Assembly: GCA_034509735.1 (NCBI GenBank)
Contig: JACGWO010000001.1
Location: 29,329,966-29,393,965 of the forward strand
DNA: 64,000 nt
Source: Sesamum alatum
Lineage: Eukaryota; Streptophyta; Magnoliopsida; Lamiales; Pedaliaceae
Direction: 5' to 3'
Shown here in pieces: positions 1 through 11,802 of this stretch. A model generated the notes under the pieces. That model was not told the origin of the DNA, did no database searches, and worked only from the letters and a program-made list of their open reading frames with translations. The position numbers and the translations under genes were made by a program. The first letter of the stretch is position 1. Each line of letters begins with the position of its first letter.

Positions 1-3000
1 TTAGTGTCAATACGAATATATTTATAGGCAAAAATGAGTTATCTATAAGCCAATGATAAGGACTGAAAGGACAAGATGTTTCTTACGATTGTGTTGAGTA
101 TTAGGCATGTGTCCAGACGTACGATTGATTATGCAGGTTCTCCAACCCCTCGATATGGCAAAGATAAAAATGCATTAGTGTCTAATTTTGTCTTAAGGAG
201 TTTGTCTTTGCGCAAAGGTACAAAGATGAGTCCATGGCTCAAAAGAGTGTTTTAGATGTAGTCCTAGTGCATTTTGATGTTGAATAACATGGAGCCCTAG
301 TCTTATAATCGAAGAGTGGCTTTAATATTAATTATTAGAGTGAATACGAATATATTTATACCTAGAAATGAGTCATCTATCAGTCAATGATAATGACTGA
401 AAACACAAGGTGTTTCGTACGATTGTGTTGAGTATTAGGCGTGTATCCGGACGTACGATTGATTACGATGGTTGACCAAGCCCTCGATATGGCAAAGATA
501 AAGGGAATAAGTGTCTAAATTTGTTTAAAGGCGTTTATCGTTGTGCAATGGTACAAAGCTAAGTGCGTCGCTCAAAAGAATGTTTTAGATGTAGTACTAG
601 TGCATTTTTATGTGGAATAAGATGGAGTCCTAGTCATATAATTGAAGAGTGGCTTTAATATTGATTATTAGAGTCAAGACGAATATATTTTTAGCCAAAA
701 TGAGTCATCTATAAGTCAATTATAAGGACAGAAAACACAAGGTGTTTCCTATGATTGTGTTGAGTATTAGGCATGCATCCGGACGTACGATTGATTATGA
801 AGGTTTACCAAGCCCTTGATATGGCAGAGATAAAAGGGAATTAGTGTCTAAACTTGTTTAAAGGAGTTTGTCTTTGTGCAAAGGTACAAAGCTGAGACCA
901 TGGCTCAAAAGAGTGTTTTAGATGTAGTACTAGTGCATTTTTATGTTTAATAAGATGGTGTCCTAGTCATATAATCGAAGAGTGGTCTTAATATTGATTA
1001 TTAGTGTCAATACGATTATATTTATAGGCAAAAATGAGTTATCTATAAGCCAATGATAAGGACTGAAAGGACAAGATGTTTCCTACGATTGTGTTGAGTA
1101 TTAGGCATGTGTCCAGACGTACGATTGATTATGCAGGTTCTCCAACCCCTCGATATGGCAAAGATAAAAATGCATTAGTGTCTAATTTTGTCTTAAGGAG
1201 TTTGTCTTTTGCGCAAAGGTACAAAGATGAGTCCATGGCTCAAAAGAGTGTTTTTTAGATGTAGTCCTAGTGCATTTTGATGTTGAATAACATGGAGTCC
1301 TAGTCTTATGATCGAAGAGTGGCTTTAATATTAATTATTAGAGTGAATACGAATATATTTATACCTAGAAATGAGTCATCTATCAGTCAATGATAATGAC
1401 TGAAAACACAAGGTGTTTCGTACGATTGTGTTGAGTATTAGGCGTGTATCCGGACGTACGATTGATTACGATGGTTGACCAAGCCCTCGATATGGCAAAG
1501 ATAAAGGAATAAGTGTCTAAATTTGTTTAAAGGAGTTTGTCGTTGTGCAAAGGTACAAAGCTGAGTACATCGCTCAAAAGAATGTTTTTAGATGTAGTAA
1601 TAGTGCATTTTTTATGTTGAATAAGATGGAATCCTAGTCATATAATCGAAGAGTGGCTTTAATATTTATTATTAGAGTCAATACGAATATATTTTTAGCC
1701 AAAATGAGTCATCTATCAGTTAATGATATGGACTGAAAACACAAGGTGTTTGCTATGATTGTGTTGAGTATTAGGCATGTATCCGGACGTATGATTGATT
1801 ATGAAGGTTGACCAAGCCCTTGATATGGTAGAGATAAAAGTGCGTTAGTGTCTAAACTTGTTTAAAGGAGTTTGTCTTTGTGCAAAGGTACAAAGCTGAG
1901 ACCATGGCTCAAAAGAATGTTTTAGAACTAGTGCATTTTTATGTTGAACAAGATGGAGTCCTAGTCATATAATCGAAGAGTGGCTTTAATATTAATTATT
2001 AGAGTCAATAAGAATATTTTTTAGCCAAAAAGAGTCATCTATCAGTCAATGATAAGGACTGAAAACACAAGGTATTGGCTATGATTGTGTTGAGTATTAG
2101 GCATGTATCCGGACGTACGATTGATTATGAAGGTTGACCAAGCCCTTGATATGGTAGAGATAAAAGGGAATTAGTGTCTAAACTTGTTTAAAGGAGTTTG
2201 TCTCTGTGCAAAGGTACAAAGCTGAGACCATGGCTCAAAAGAGTGTTTTAGATGTAGTACTAGTGCATTTTTATGTTGAATAAGATGGAGTCGTAGTCAT
2301 ATAATCGAAGAGTGGCCTTGATATTGATTATTAGAGTCAATACGAATATATTTATAGCGAAAAATGAGTTATCTATCAGCCAATGATAAGGACTGAAAGG
2401 ACAAGGTGTTTCCTAATATTGTGTTGAGTATTAGGCTTGTATCCGGACGTACGATTGATTTTGCAGGTTCTCCAACCCCTCGACGTGGCAAAGATAAAAG
2501 TGCATTAGTGTCTAATTTTGTCTTAAGGAGTTTGTCTTTGCGCAAAGGCACAAAGATGAGTCCATGGCTCGAAAGAGTGTTTTAGATGTAGTCCTAGAGC
2601 ATTTTAATGTTGAATAACATGGAGTACTAGTCTTATAATCGAAGAGTGGCTTTAATATTAATTATTAGAGTGAATGCGAATATATTTATAGCCAGAAATG
2701 AGTCATCTATCAGTCAATGATAATTACAGAAAACACAAGGTGTTTCCTAAGATTGTGTTGGGTATTAGGCGTGTATCCGGACGTACGATTGATTACGATG
2801 GTTGACCAAGCCCTTGATATGGCAGAGATAAAAGGGAATTAGTGTCTAAACTTGTTTAAACGAGTTTGTCTTTGTGCAAAGGTACAAAGCTGAGACCATG
2901 GCTCAAAAGAATGTTTTAGATGTAGTACTAGTGCATTTTTTTGTTGAATAAGATGGTGTCCTAGTCATATAGTCGAAGAGTGGCTTTAATATTGATTATT

Positions 3001-6000
3001 TGAGTCAATACGAATATATTTTTAGCCAAAATGAGTCATCTATCAGTTAATGATGAGGACTGAAAACACAAGGTGTTTGCTATGATTGTGTTGAGTATTA
3101 GGCATGTATCCGGACGTACGATTGATTATGAAGGTTGACCAAGCCCTTGATATGGCAGAGATAAAAGGGAATTAGTGTCTAAACTTGTTTAAAGGAGTTT
3201 GTATTTGTGCAAAGGTCCAAAGCTGAGACCATGGCTCAAAAGAGTGTTTTAGAAGTAGTACTAGTGCATTTTTATGTTTAACAAGATAGTGTCCTAGTCA
3301 TATAATCGAAGAGTAGCCTTAATATTGATTATTAGAGTCAATAAGAATATATTTATAGCCAAAAATGAGTTATCTATCAGCCAATGATAAGGACTGAAAG
3401 GACAAGGTGTTTCCTACGATTGTGTTGAGTATTAAGCATGTATCCGGACGTACGATTGATTATGCAGGTTCTCCAACCCCACGATATGGAAAAGATAAAA
3501 GTGCTTTAGTGTCTAATTTTGTCTTAAGGAGTTTGTCTTTGCGCAAAGGTACAAAGATGAGTCCATGGCTCAAAAGAGTGTTTTAGATGTAGTCCTAGTG
3601 CATTTTAATGTTGAATAATATGGAGTCCTAGTCTTATAATCGAAGAGTGGCGTTAATATTAATTATTAGAGTGAATACGAATATATTTATGGCCAGAAAT
3701 GAGACATCTATCGGTCAATGATAATGACTGAAAACACAAGGTGTTTCCTACGATTGTGTTGAGTATTAGGCGTGTATCCGGACGTACGATTGATTACGAT
3801 GGTTGACCAAGCCCTCGATATGGCAAAGATAAAGGGAATAAGTGTCTAAATTTGTTTAAAGGAGTTTCTCGTTGTGAAAAGGTACAAAGCTGAGTCCATC
3901 GCTCAAAAGAATGTTTTAGATGTAGTGCTAGTGCATTTTTATGTTGAATAAGATGGAGTCCTAGTCATATAATCGAAGAATGGCTTTAATATTGATTATT
4001 ACAGTTAATTCGAATATATTTTTAGCCAAATTGAGTCATCTATCAATCAATGATAAGGACTGAAAACACAAGGTGTTTGCAATGATTGTGTTGAGTATTA
4101 AGCATGTAATGTTCGATTGATTATGAAGGTTGACCAAGCCGTTGATATGGCAGAGATAAAAGGGAGTTAGTGTCTAAACTTGTTTAAAGGAGTTTGTGTT
4201 TGTGCAAAGGTACAAAGCTGAGACCATGCCTCAAAAGAGTGTTTTAGATTTAGTACTAGTGCATTTTTATGTATAATAAGATGGTGTCCTAGTCATATAA
4301 TCGAAGAGTGGCCTTAATATTGATTATTAGAGTCAATACGAATATATTTCTAGCCAAAAATGAGTTATCCATCAGCCAATGATAAGGACTTAAAGCACAA
4401 GGTGTTCCCTAAGATTGTGTTGAGTATTAGGCATGTATCCGGACGTACGATTGATTTTGCAGGTTCTCCAACCCCTCGATATGGCAAAGATAAAAGTGCA
4501 TTAGTGTCTAATTTTGTCTTAAGGAGTTTGTCTTTGTGAAAAGGTACAAAGATGAGTCCATGGCTCAAAAGAGTGTTTTAGATGTAGTACAAATGCATTT
4601 TAATGTTGAATAACATGGAGTCCTAGTCTTATAATCAAAGAGTGGCTTTAATATTAATTATTAGAGTGAGTACGAATATATTTATAGCCAGAAATGAGTC
4701 ATCTATCAGTCAATGATAATGACAGAAAAACACAAGGTGTTTCCTACGATTGTGTTGAGTATTAGGCGTGTATCCGGACGTACGATTGATTACGATGGTT
4801 GACCAAGCCCTCGATATGGCAAAGATAAAGGGAATAAGTGTCTAAATTTGTTTAAAGGAGTTTGTCGTTGTGCAAAGGTACAAAGCTGAGTCCATCGCTC
4901 AAAAGAATGTTTTAGATGTAGTAATAGTGCATTTTTATGTTGAATAAGATGGAATCCTAGTCATATAATCGAAGAGTGGCTTTAATATTGATTATTAGAG
5001 TCAATACGAATATATTTTTAGCCAAAATGAGTCATCTATCAGTTAATGATATGGACTGAAAACACAAGGTGTTTGCTATGATTATGTTGAGTATTAGGCA
5101 TGTATCCGAACGTAATGATTGATTATGAAGGTTGACCAAGCCCTTGATATGGTAGAGATAAAAGTGCGTTAGTTGTCTAAACTTGTTTAAAAGAGTTTGT
5201 CTTTGTGCAAAGGTACAAAGCTGAGACCATGGCTCAAAAGAATGTTTTAGATGTAATACTAGTGCATTTTTATGTTGAACAAGATGGAGTCCTAGTCATA
5301 TAATCGAAGAGTGGCTTTAATATTAATTATTAGAGTCAATAAGAATACTTTTTAGCCAAAAAGTGTCATCTATCAGTCAATGATAAGGACTGAAAGGACA
5401 AGGTGTTTCCTACGATTGTGTTGAGTATTAAGCATGTATCCGGACGTACGATTGATTATGAAGGTTGACCAAGCCCTTGATATGGCAGAGATAAAAGGGA
5501 ATTAGTGTCTAAACTTGTTTAAAGGAGTTTGTCTTTGTGCAAAGAAACAAAGCTGAGACCATGGCTCAAAAGAGTGTTTTAGATTTAGTACTAGTGCATT
5601 TTTATGTTTAATAAGATGGTGTCCTAGTCATATAATCGAAGAGTGGCCTTAATATTGATTATTAGAGTCAATACAAATATATTTATCGCCCAAAAATGAG
5701 TTATCTATCAGACAATGATAAGGACTGAAAGGACAAGGTGTTTCCTAAGATTGTGTTGAGTATTAGGCATGTATGCGGACGTACGATTGATTATGCAGGT
5801 TCTCCAACCCCTCGATATGGCAAATATAAAAGTGCATTAGTGTCTAATTTTGTCTTAAGGAGTTTGTCTTTGTGCATTAGTCCTAGTGCATTTTAATGTT
5901 GAATAACATGAGTCCTAGTCTGATAACCGAAGAGTGGCTTTAATATTAATTATTAGAGTGAATACGAATATATTTATAGCCAGAAATGAGTCATCTATCA

Positions 6001-6449
6001 GTCAATGATAATGACTGAAAACACAAGGTGTTTCCTACGATTGTGTTGAGTATTAGGCTTGTATCCGGACGTACGATTGATTACGATGGTTGACCAAGCC
6101 CTCGATATTGCAAAGATAAAGGGAATAAGTGTCTCATATAATCGAAGAGTTGCTTTAATATTGATTATTAGAGTCAAGACGAATATATTTTTAGCCAAAA
6201 TGAGTGATCTATCAGTCAATTATAAGGACTGAAAACACAAGGTGTTTCCTATGATTGTGTTGAGTATTAGGCATGCATCCGGACGTACGATTGATTATGA
6301 AGGTTGACCAAGCCCTTGATATGGCAGGGATAAACGGGAATTAGTGTCTAAACTTGTTTAAAGGAGTTTGTCTTTGTGCAAAGGTACAAAGCTGAGACCA
6401 TGGCTCGAAAGAGTGTTTAAAATGTAGTGCTAGTGCATTTTTATGTTTA
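1..6449 (-). repeat. 333-bp satellite array, block 1 (reverse orientation)
   Basis: Tandem copies of a monomer of about 333-334 bp. The landmark ACGAATATATTTATA falls near 13, 347, 680 and 1013, which gives the period directly. The block is called minus because the landmark GAGGGCTTGGAGAACCTTC of all later blocks reads here on the - strand. Monomers differ by a few to about 15 percent by eye. Two monomers near the right edge carry internal deletions (about 5870 and about 6134). Short open frames in this block are chance openings in the repeat. No gene is present. Confidence 0.97.
13..5673 (-). repeat. Higher-order units of three and four monomers
   Basis: One monomer class is recognised by GAATAACATGGAG (the others have GAATAAGATGG) and by CAACCCCTCGATATGG in place of CAAGCCCT. 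Monomers of this class begin at about 13, 1013, 2343, 3344, 4339 and 5674. The intervals are 1000, 1330, 1001, 995 and 1335 bp, so the array alternates trimers and tetramers (a-b-b, a-b-b-b, a-b-b, a-b-b, a-b-b-b). The segment at 1-1000 is close to identical to 1001-2000, showing that the multi-monomer unit, not the single monomer, was the unit of recent amplification. Confidence 0.85.
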
Positions 6450-6460
6450 GTTTTGTTCCT
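6440..6460. other. Satellite orientation switch (inversion junction)
   Basis: Reverse-orientation satellite ends in TGCATTTTTATGTTTA and forward-orientation satellite starts with GTTTTGTTCCTTTTGCCC. The breakpoint lies between 6449 and 6450 with at most 1 bp of shared sequence. The two arms are not cut at the same monomer position: the right arm starts about 57 bp further into the monomer, so the fold-back would leave that offset as a loop. Confidence 0.92.
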
Positions 6461-9400
6461 TTTGCCCAACGACAAACTCCTTTAAACAAGTTTAGACACT
6501 AATGTACTTTTATCTTTGCCATATGAGGGTTGGAGAACCTTCATAATCAATCCTACGTCCGGATACATGCCTAATACTCAACACAATTGTAAGAAACACC
6601 TTGTCCTTTCAGTTCTTATCGTTGACTTATAGATGACTCATTTTTTGCTATAAAATATTCGTATTGACTCTAATAATAAATATTAAAGCCATCTTCAATT
6701 ATATGACTAGGACTCCATCTTATTCAACATAAAAATGGAGTCATGGAGTCAGCTTTGTACGTTTGTGCAACGACAAACTCCTTTAAACATGTTTAGACCC
6801 TAATGTACTTTTATCTTTGCCATATCGAGGGTTAGAGAACCTTCATAATCAATCATACGTCCGGATATATGCCTAATACTCAATACAATAGTAGGAAACA
6901 CCTTATGCTTTCAGTCCTTATCATTGACTGGTAGATGACTCATTTTTTGCTATAAATATATTTGTATTGACTCTGTAATCAATATTAAAGCCACTCTATG
7001 ATTATATGACTAGGACTCCATGTTATTCAACATTAAAATGCACTAGGACTACATCTAGAACACGCTTTTGAGCCATGGACTCATTTTTGTACCTTTGCAC
7101 AAAGACGTTCCTTTAAACAAATTTAGACACTAATGCACTTTAATCTTTGTCATATCGAGGGCTTGGAGAACCCTCCTAATCAATCGTACGACCGGATACA
7201 TGTCGAATACTCAACAGAATCGTAGAAAACACCTTACGCTTTCTGTCCTTATTGTTGACTGATAGAAGACTCATTTTTGGCTTTAAATATATTCGTATTG
7301 AATCTAATAATCTATATTAAACAATCTTCGATTATATGACTCTGACTCCATCTTATTCAACATAAAAATGCACTAGAACTATATCTAGAACACTCTTTTG
7401 AGCCATGGACTCAGTTTTGTTCCTTTTGCCCAACGACAAACTCCTTTAAACAAGTTTAGACACTAATGCACTTTTATCTTTGTCATATCGAGGGCTTGGA
7501 CAACCTTCATAATCAATCATACGTCCGGATACATGCCTAATACTCAACACAATCGTAGGAAACACCTTGTGTTTTCAGTCCTTATCATTGACTGATAGAT
7601 GAATTAATTTTGGCAATAAATATATTCGTATTGACTCTAATAATCAATATTAAAGCCACTCTCCGATTTATATGATTAGGACTCTATGTTATTCAACAAT
7701 AAAATGCACTAGGACAACATCTAGAACACTTTTTTGAGCCATGGACTCGGCTTTGTACCTTTGCGCAAAGACAAACTCCTTTAAACAAATTTAGACACTA
7801 AGGCACTTTTATCTTTGCCATATCGAGGGCTTGGAGAACCTTCATAATCAATCGTACATCCGGAAACATGCCGAATGCTCAACACAATCGTAGGAAACAC
7901 ATTGTGCTTTTTGTCCTTATCGTTGACTGATAGATGACTCATTTTTAGCTATAAACATATTCGTATTGACTCTAATAATCTATATTAAAGCCACTCTTCG
8001 ATTATATGACTAGGACTCCATTTTATTCAACATAGAAATGCACTAGGACTACATCTAGAACACTCTTTCGAGCCATCGACTTAGTTTTGTTCCTTTTGCG
8101 CAATGACGAACTCCTTTAAACAAGTTTAGACACTAATGCACTTTTATCTTTGCCATATCGAGGGCTTGGAGAACCTTCATAATCAATCATACGTCCGGAT
8201 ACATGCCTAATAGTCAAAACAATCGTAGGAAACACCTAGTGCTTTCAGTCCTTATCATTGACTGATAGATGAATTATTTTTGCCTATAAATATATTCGTA
8301 TTGACTCTAATAATCGATATTAAAGCCACTCTTCGATTATATGACTAGGACTCCATCTTATTCAACATAAAAATGCACTAAGGCTAAATCTAGAACACTC
8401 TTTTCGAGCCATGGACTCAACTTTGTACCGTTGCGCAACGACAAATTCCTTTAATCAAGTTTAGACACTAATGCACTTTTATCTTTGCCATATCGAGGGC
8501 TTGGAGAACCCTCCTAATCAATTGTACGACCGGATACATGCCGAATACTCAACACAATCGTAGGAAACGCCTTATGCTTTCAGTCCTTATCATTGACTGA
8601 TAGATGACTCATTATGGGCAATAAATATATTCGTATTGACTCTAATAATCAATATTAGAGCCACTCTCTGATTATATGATTAGGACTCCATGTTATTCAA
8701 CATTAAAATGGACTAGGACTACATCTAAAACACTCTTTCGAGCTATGGACTCAGTTTTGTTCCTTTTGCCCAACGACAAACTCCTTTAAACAAGTTTAGA
8801 CACTAATGCATTTTTATCTTTGCCATATCGAGGGCTTGGAGAACCTTCATAAACAATCATACGTCCGGATACATGCCTAATACTCAACACAATTGTAAGA
8901 AACACCTTGTCCTTTCAGGTCTTATCGTTGACTGATAGATAACTCATTTTTTGCTATAAATATATTCGTACTGACTCTAATAATAAATATTAGAGCCATC
9001 TTCAATTGTATGACTAGGACTCCATCTTATTCAACATAAAAATGGAGTCATGGAGTCAGCTTTGTACGTTTGTGCAACGACAAACTCCTTTAAACAAGTT
9101 TAGACCCTAATGTACTTTTATCTTTGCCATATCGAGGGTTGAAGAACCTTCATAATCAATCATACGTCCGGATATATGCCTAATACTCAATACAATCGTA
9201 GGAAACACCTTGTGCTTTCAGTCCTTATCATTGACTGGTAGATGACTCATTTTGGGCTATAAATATATTCATGTTGACTCTAATAATCAATATTAAAGCC
9301 ACTCTACGATTATATGACTAGGACTCGATGTTATTCAACATTAAAATGAACTAGGACTACATCTAGAACACTCTTTTGAGCCATGGACTCATCTTTGTAC

Positions 9401-10544
9401 CTTTGCGCAAAGACGTTCCTTTAAACAAATTTAGACACTAAAGCACTTTTATCTTTGCCATATCGAGGGCTTGGAGAACCTTCATAATCAATCATAACGT
9501 CTGGATACATGTCTAATACTCAACGCAATCGTAGGAAACACCTTGTGCTTTCAGTCCTTATCATTGACTTATAGATGACTCATTTTTTGCTATAAATATA
9601 TTTGTATTGACTCTGTAATCAATATTAGAGCCACTCTTTGATTATATGACTAGGACTCCATCTTATTCAACATAAAAATGCATTAGGACTACATCTAGAA
9701 CACTCATTCAAGCCATGGTCTCAGCTTTATACCTTTGCGCAACGACAAACTCTTTTAAACAAGTGAAGACACTTATGCACTTTTATCTTTGCCATATCGA
9801 GGGCTTGGAGAACCTTCCTAATCAATCGTACGTCCGGATACATACCTAATACTCAACACAATCGTAGGAAACACCTTTTGCTTTCAGTCCTTATCATTGA
9901 CTGATAGATGACTCATTTTGAGCTATAAATATATTCGTGTTGATTCTAATAATCAATATTAAAGTCACTCCTCAATATATGATTAGGACTCCATGTTATT
10001 CAACATTAAAATGCACTAGGACTACATCTAGAACGTTCTTTTGAGCCACGGACTCATCTTTGTACCTTTGCGCAAAGACAAAGTCCTTTAAACAATTTTA
10101 GACACTAATGGACTTTTATCTTTGCCATATCAAGGGCTTGGAGAACCTTCATAATCATTTGTATGTCCGGATATATGCCTAATACTCAATACAATCGTAG
10201 GAAACACCTTGTGTTTTCAGTCCTTATCATTGACGTATAGATGACTCATTTTTTGCTATAAATATATTCGTATTGACTCTAATAATCAATATATTAAAGC
10301 CACTCTTCGATTATATAAATAGGACTCCATCTTATTCAACATAAAAATGCACTAAGACTATATCCAGAACACTGTTTTGAGCCCTGGAGCTTTGTACCTT
10401 TGCACAACGACAAACTCCTTTAAACAAGTTTAGACACTAATGCACTTTTATCTTTGCCATGTCGAGGGCTTGGAGAACCTTCATAATCAATCGTACATCC
10501 GGATACATGCCTAATACTCAACCCAATCGTAAGAAACACCTTGT
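6450..10544 (+). repeat. 333-bp satellite array, block 2
   Basis: About 12 monomers in the orientation GAGGGCTTGGAGAACCTTC on the + strand. Two monomer forms mostly alternate: CCATGTTATTCAACATTAAAATG and a form with CCATCTTATTCAACATAAAAATG. They occur near 6715(C), 7020(G), 7350(C), 7686(G), 8030(variant), 8355(C), 8690(G), 9030(C), 9330(G), 9660(C), 9990(G) and 10330(C), which suggests a dimer of about 666 bp as the local unit. The block is interrupted at its right edge by the LINE insertion. No gene is present. Confidence 0.95.
10531..10544 (+). repeat. Left target-site duplication of LINE-A
   Basis: AAGAAACACCTTGT is satellite sequence directly before the LINE. It reappears with changes as AAGAAACGCCTTCTC right after the LINE poly(A) tract (from 15457), in the phase at which the satellite resumes. 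The duplication is imperfect, so the insertion is not recent. Confidence 0.75.
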
Positions 10545-10547
10545 TAA

Positions 10548-11802
10548 TCTTCCATTGAGAGTCAGCCACAATATTCCATGTTTAGCATGGATGGAACCAC
10601 CCCGCAAGATCCAGCATTGTTCCGGCCTTCCATTCGTGGCGTGCCACCTTCCTTGCACGGTGATAAGCCTTCCAAATGTGTGGATAATCAGCCGCAATCT
10701 TCCTTATTTAGCATGGATACACATCTGGATGGAAACTTGCATAATTTACCGCCGGTTGCTCCCCTTACACGGCCACCATCTTCAGCCCCTTTGGACAAAG
10801 GAAACGTGGCTAAACCACCGGACATATTCATTGGTAACGTTCCCTTGACATCAAGTTATTCTACGTTATCATCTGTTGATAAAATTACTGTTGTGTTTCA
10901 TAATTCTACTCAGAAAACTCTCAATTATGTTCCTCCTTTGATTCAAAATGGTGAAACTATTGTTCGACCTTCGTTGAATTTAATTCGTGATGGTTCTCAA
11001 CGTTGGATGCATACTATTGTTGGCTATTTTTTGGGTCGTCGCCCTTATTTTCATGACATGGAAGCCTTTGCTAAGAAGATATGGCCGATGGTGCATAAGG
11101 TCATGGCCACAACTAATTGGTTTCTTTTTCTTTCAATTCAATACGATGAAAGCGATGGAGGAGATGCTTGAGGGAGGGCCGTGGCTTTTCCATGGTCAAC
11201 CTATTGTCCTTCAACGATGGGAGGCGGGAATGGAACTAAGGAAGCACAAACTTACTGAAGTCCCAATCTGGATTAGGTTACGTCACCTGCCGGTGGAATT
11301 TTGGACGGATGAGGGTCTTAGTGTAGTAGCTAGTGGGATTGGAAAGCCATTGTACCAAGATGCTATCACGAAGGCATGCACGAGACTAGACTTCGCTCGT
11401 GTGTGCGTTATGTTGGATATCTCTTCCACACTTTCAAAACATATTGTTATCATGGCTCCTACAGAGGACGGACGGGAAGTACCATGTAAGGTGGACGTGG
11501 AGTATGAATGGATTCCACCGAAGTGCGTCAAGTGCATGTGCTTGGGGCACTCCAAGAGTTCTTGCTCACCGCAGAAGCCTCCACCTCGTCCCCCAGTGAA
11601 AGTTTTTGTGCCTCGAACAACAACTAAAACACGTCCGGATCGACGAGCGAACGTGGAAAAGCAACCAAACCAAGAAACGACTATTGCCAAGGGAAAGGAT
11701 ATTGTCCTCTTTAATTCTTTTGAAGCTCTTGAATGTGAGGATGACACTGTATCAAACACTCAGGGCCCTAAACAATGCAGCCATTCTGAATTGGTTTTAT
11801 GA
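10548..11802 (+). pseudogene. LINE-A ORF1 (DUF4283 / CCHC nucleic-acid-binding protein), frameshifted
   Basis: ORF1 proteins of plant L1 elements bind element RNA and act as nucleic-acid chaperones in the ribonucleoprotein. The N-terminal half is read in the frame of 10578-11171 and the C-terminal half in the frame of 10987-11802, so there is one frameshift near 11115-11140 inside the DUF4283-like region. Recognisable stretches are IVRPSLNLIRDGSQRW, GPWLFHGQPIVLQRWE, TKACTRLDFARVCVMLD and EYEWIPPKC. A zinc knuckle C-x2-C-x4-H-x4-C (CVKCMCLGHSKSSC) sits at 11524-11565. A short duplicated peptide, QPQ-S-FSMD, occurs at about 10563 and again at about 10690. The stop TGA at 11800-11802 overlaps the ATG of ORF2. 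The family call is firm; the true start is missing. Confidence 0.9.
11799..11802 (+). other. ORF1/ORF2 ATGA stop-start overlap
   Basis: The sequence ATGA contains the ATG of the endonuclease frame (11799-11801) and the TGA stop of ORF1 (11800-11802). This arrangement would allow ORF2 translation by termination-reinitiation, but the mechanism is inference for this element. Confidence 0.8.

Noticed and set aside
1..6400. Short frames in block 1 (for example 1076-1258, 2369-2551, 4365-4568, 5998-6219)
   Set aside because: All lie within satellite monomers, recur in register with the repeat and carry the same text. They are chance openings.
11283..11759. 158-residue frame on the - strand
   Set aside because: Exact antisense of the conserved LINE-A ORF1 core, which has recognisable DUF4283 and zinc-knuckle sequence on the + strand.
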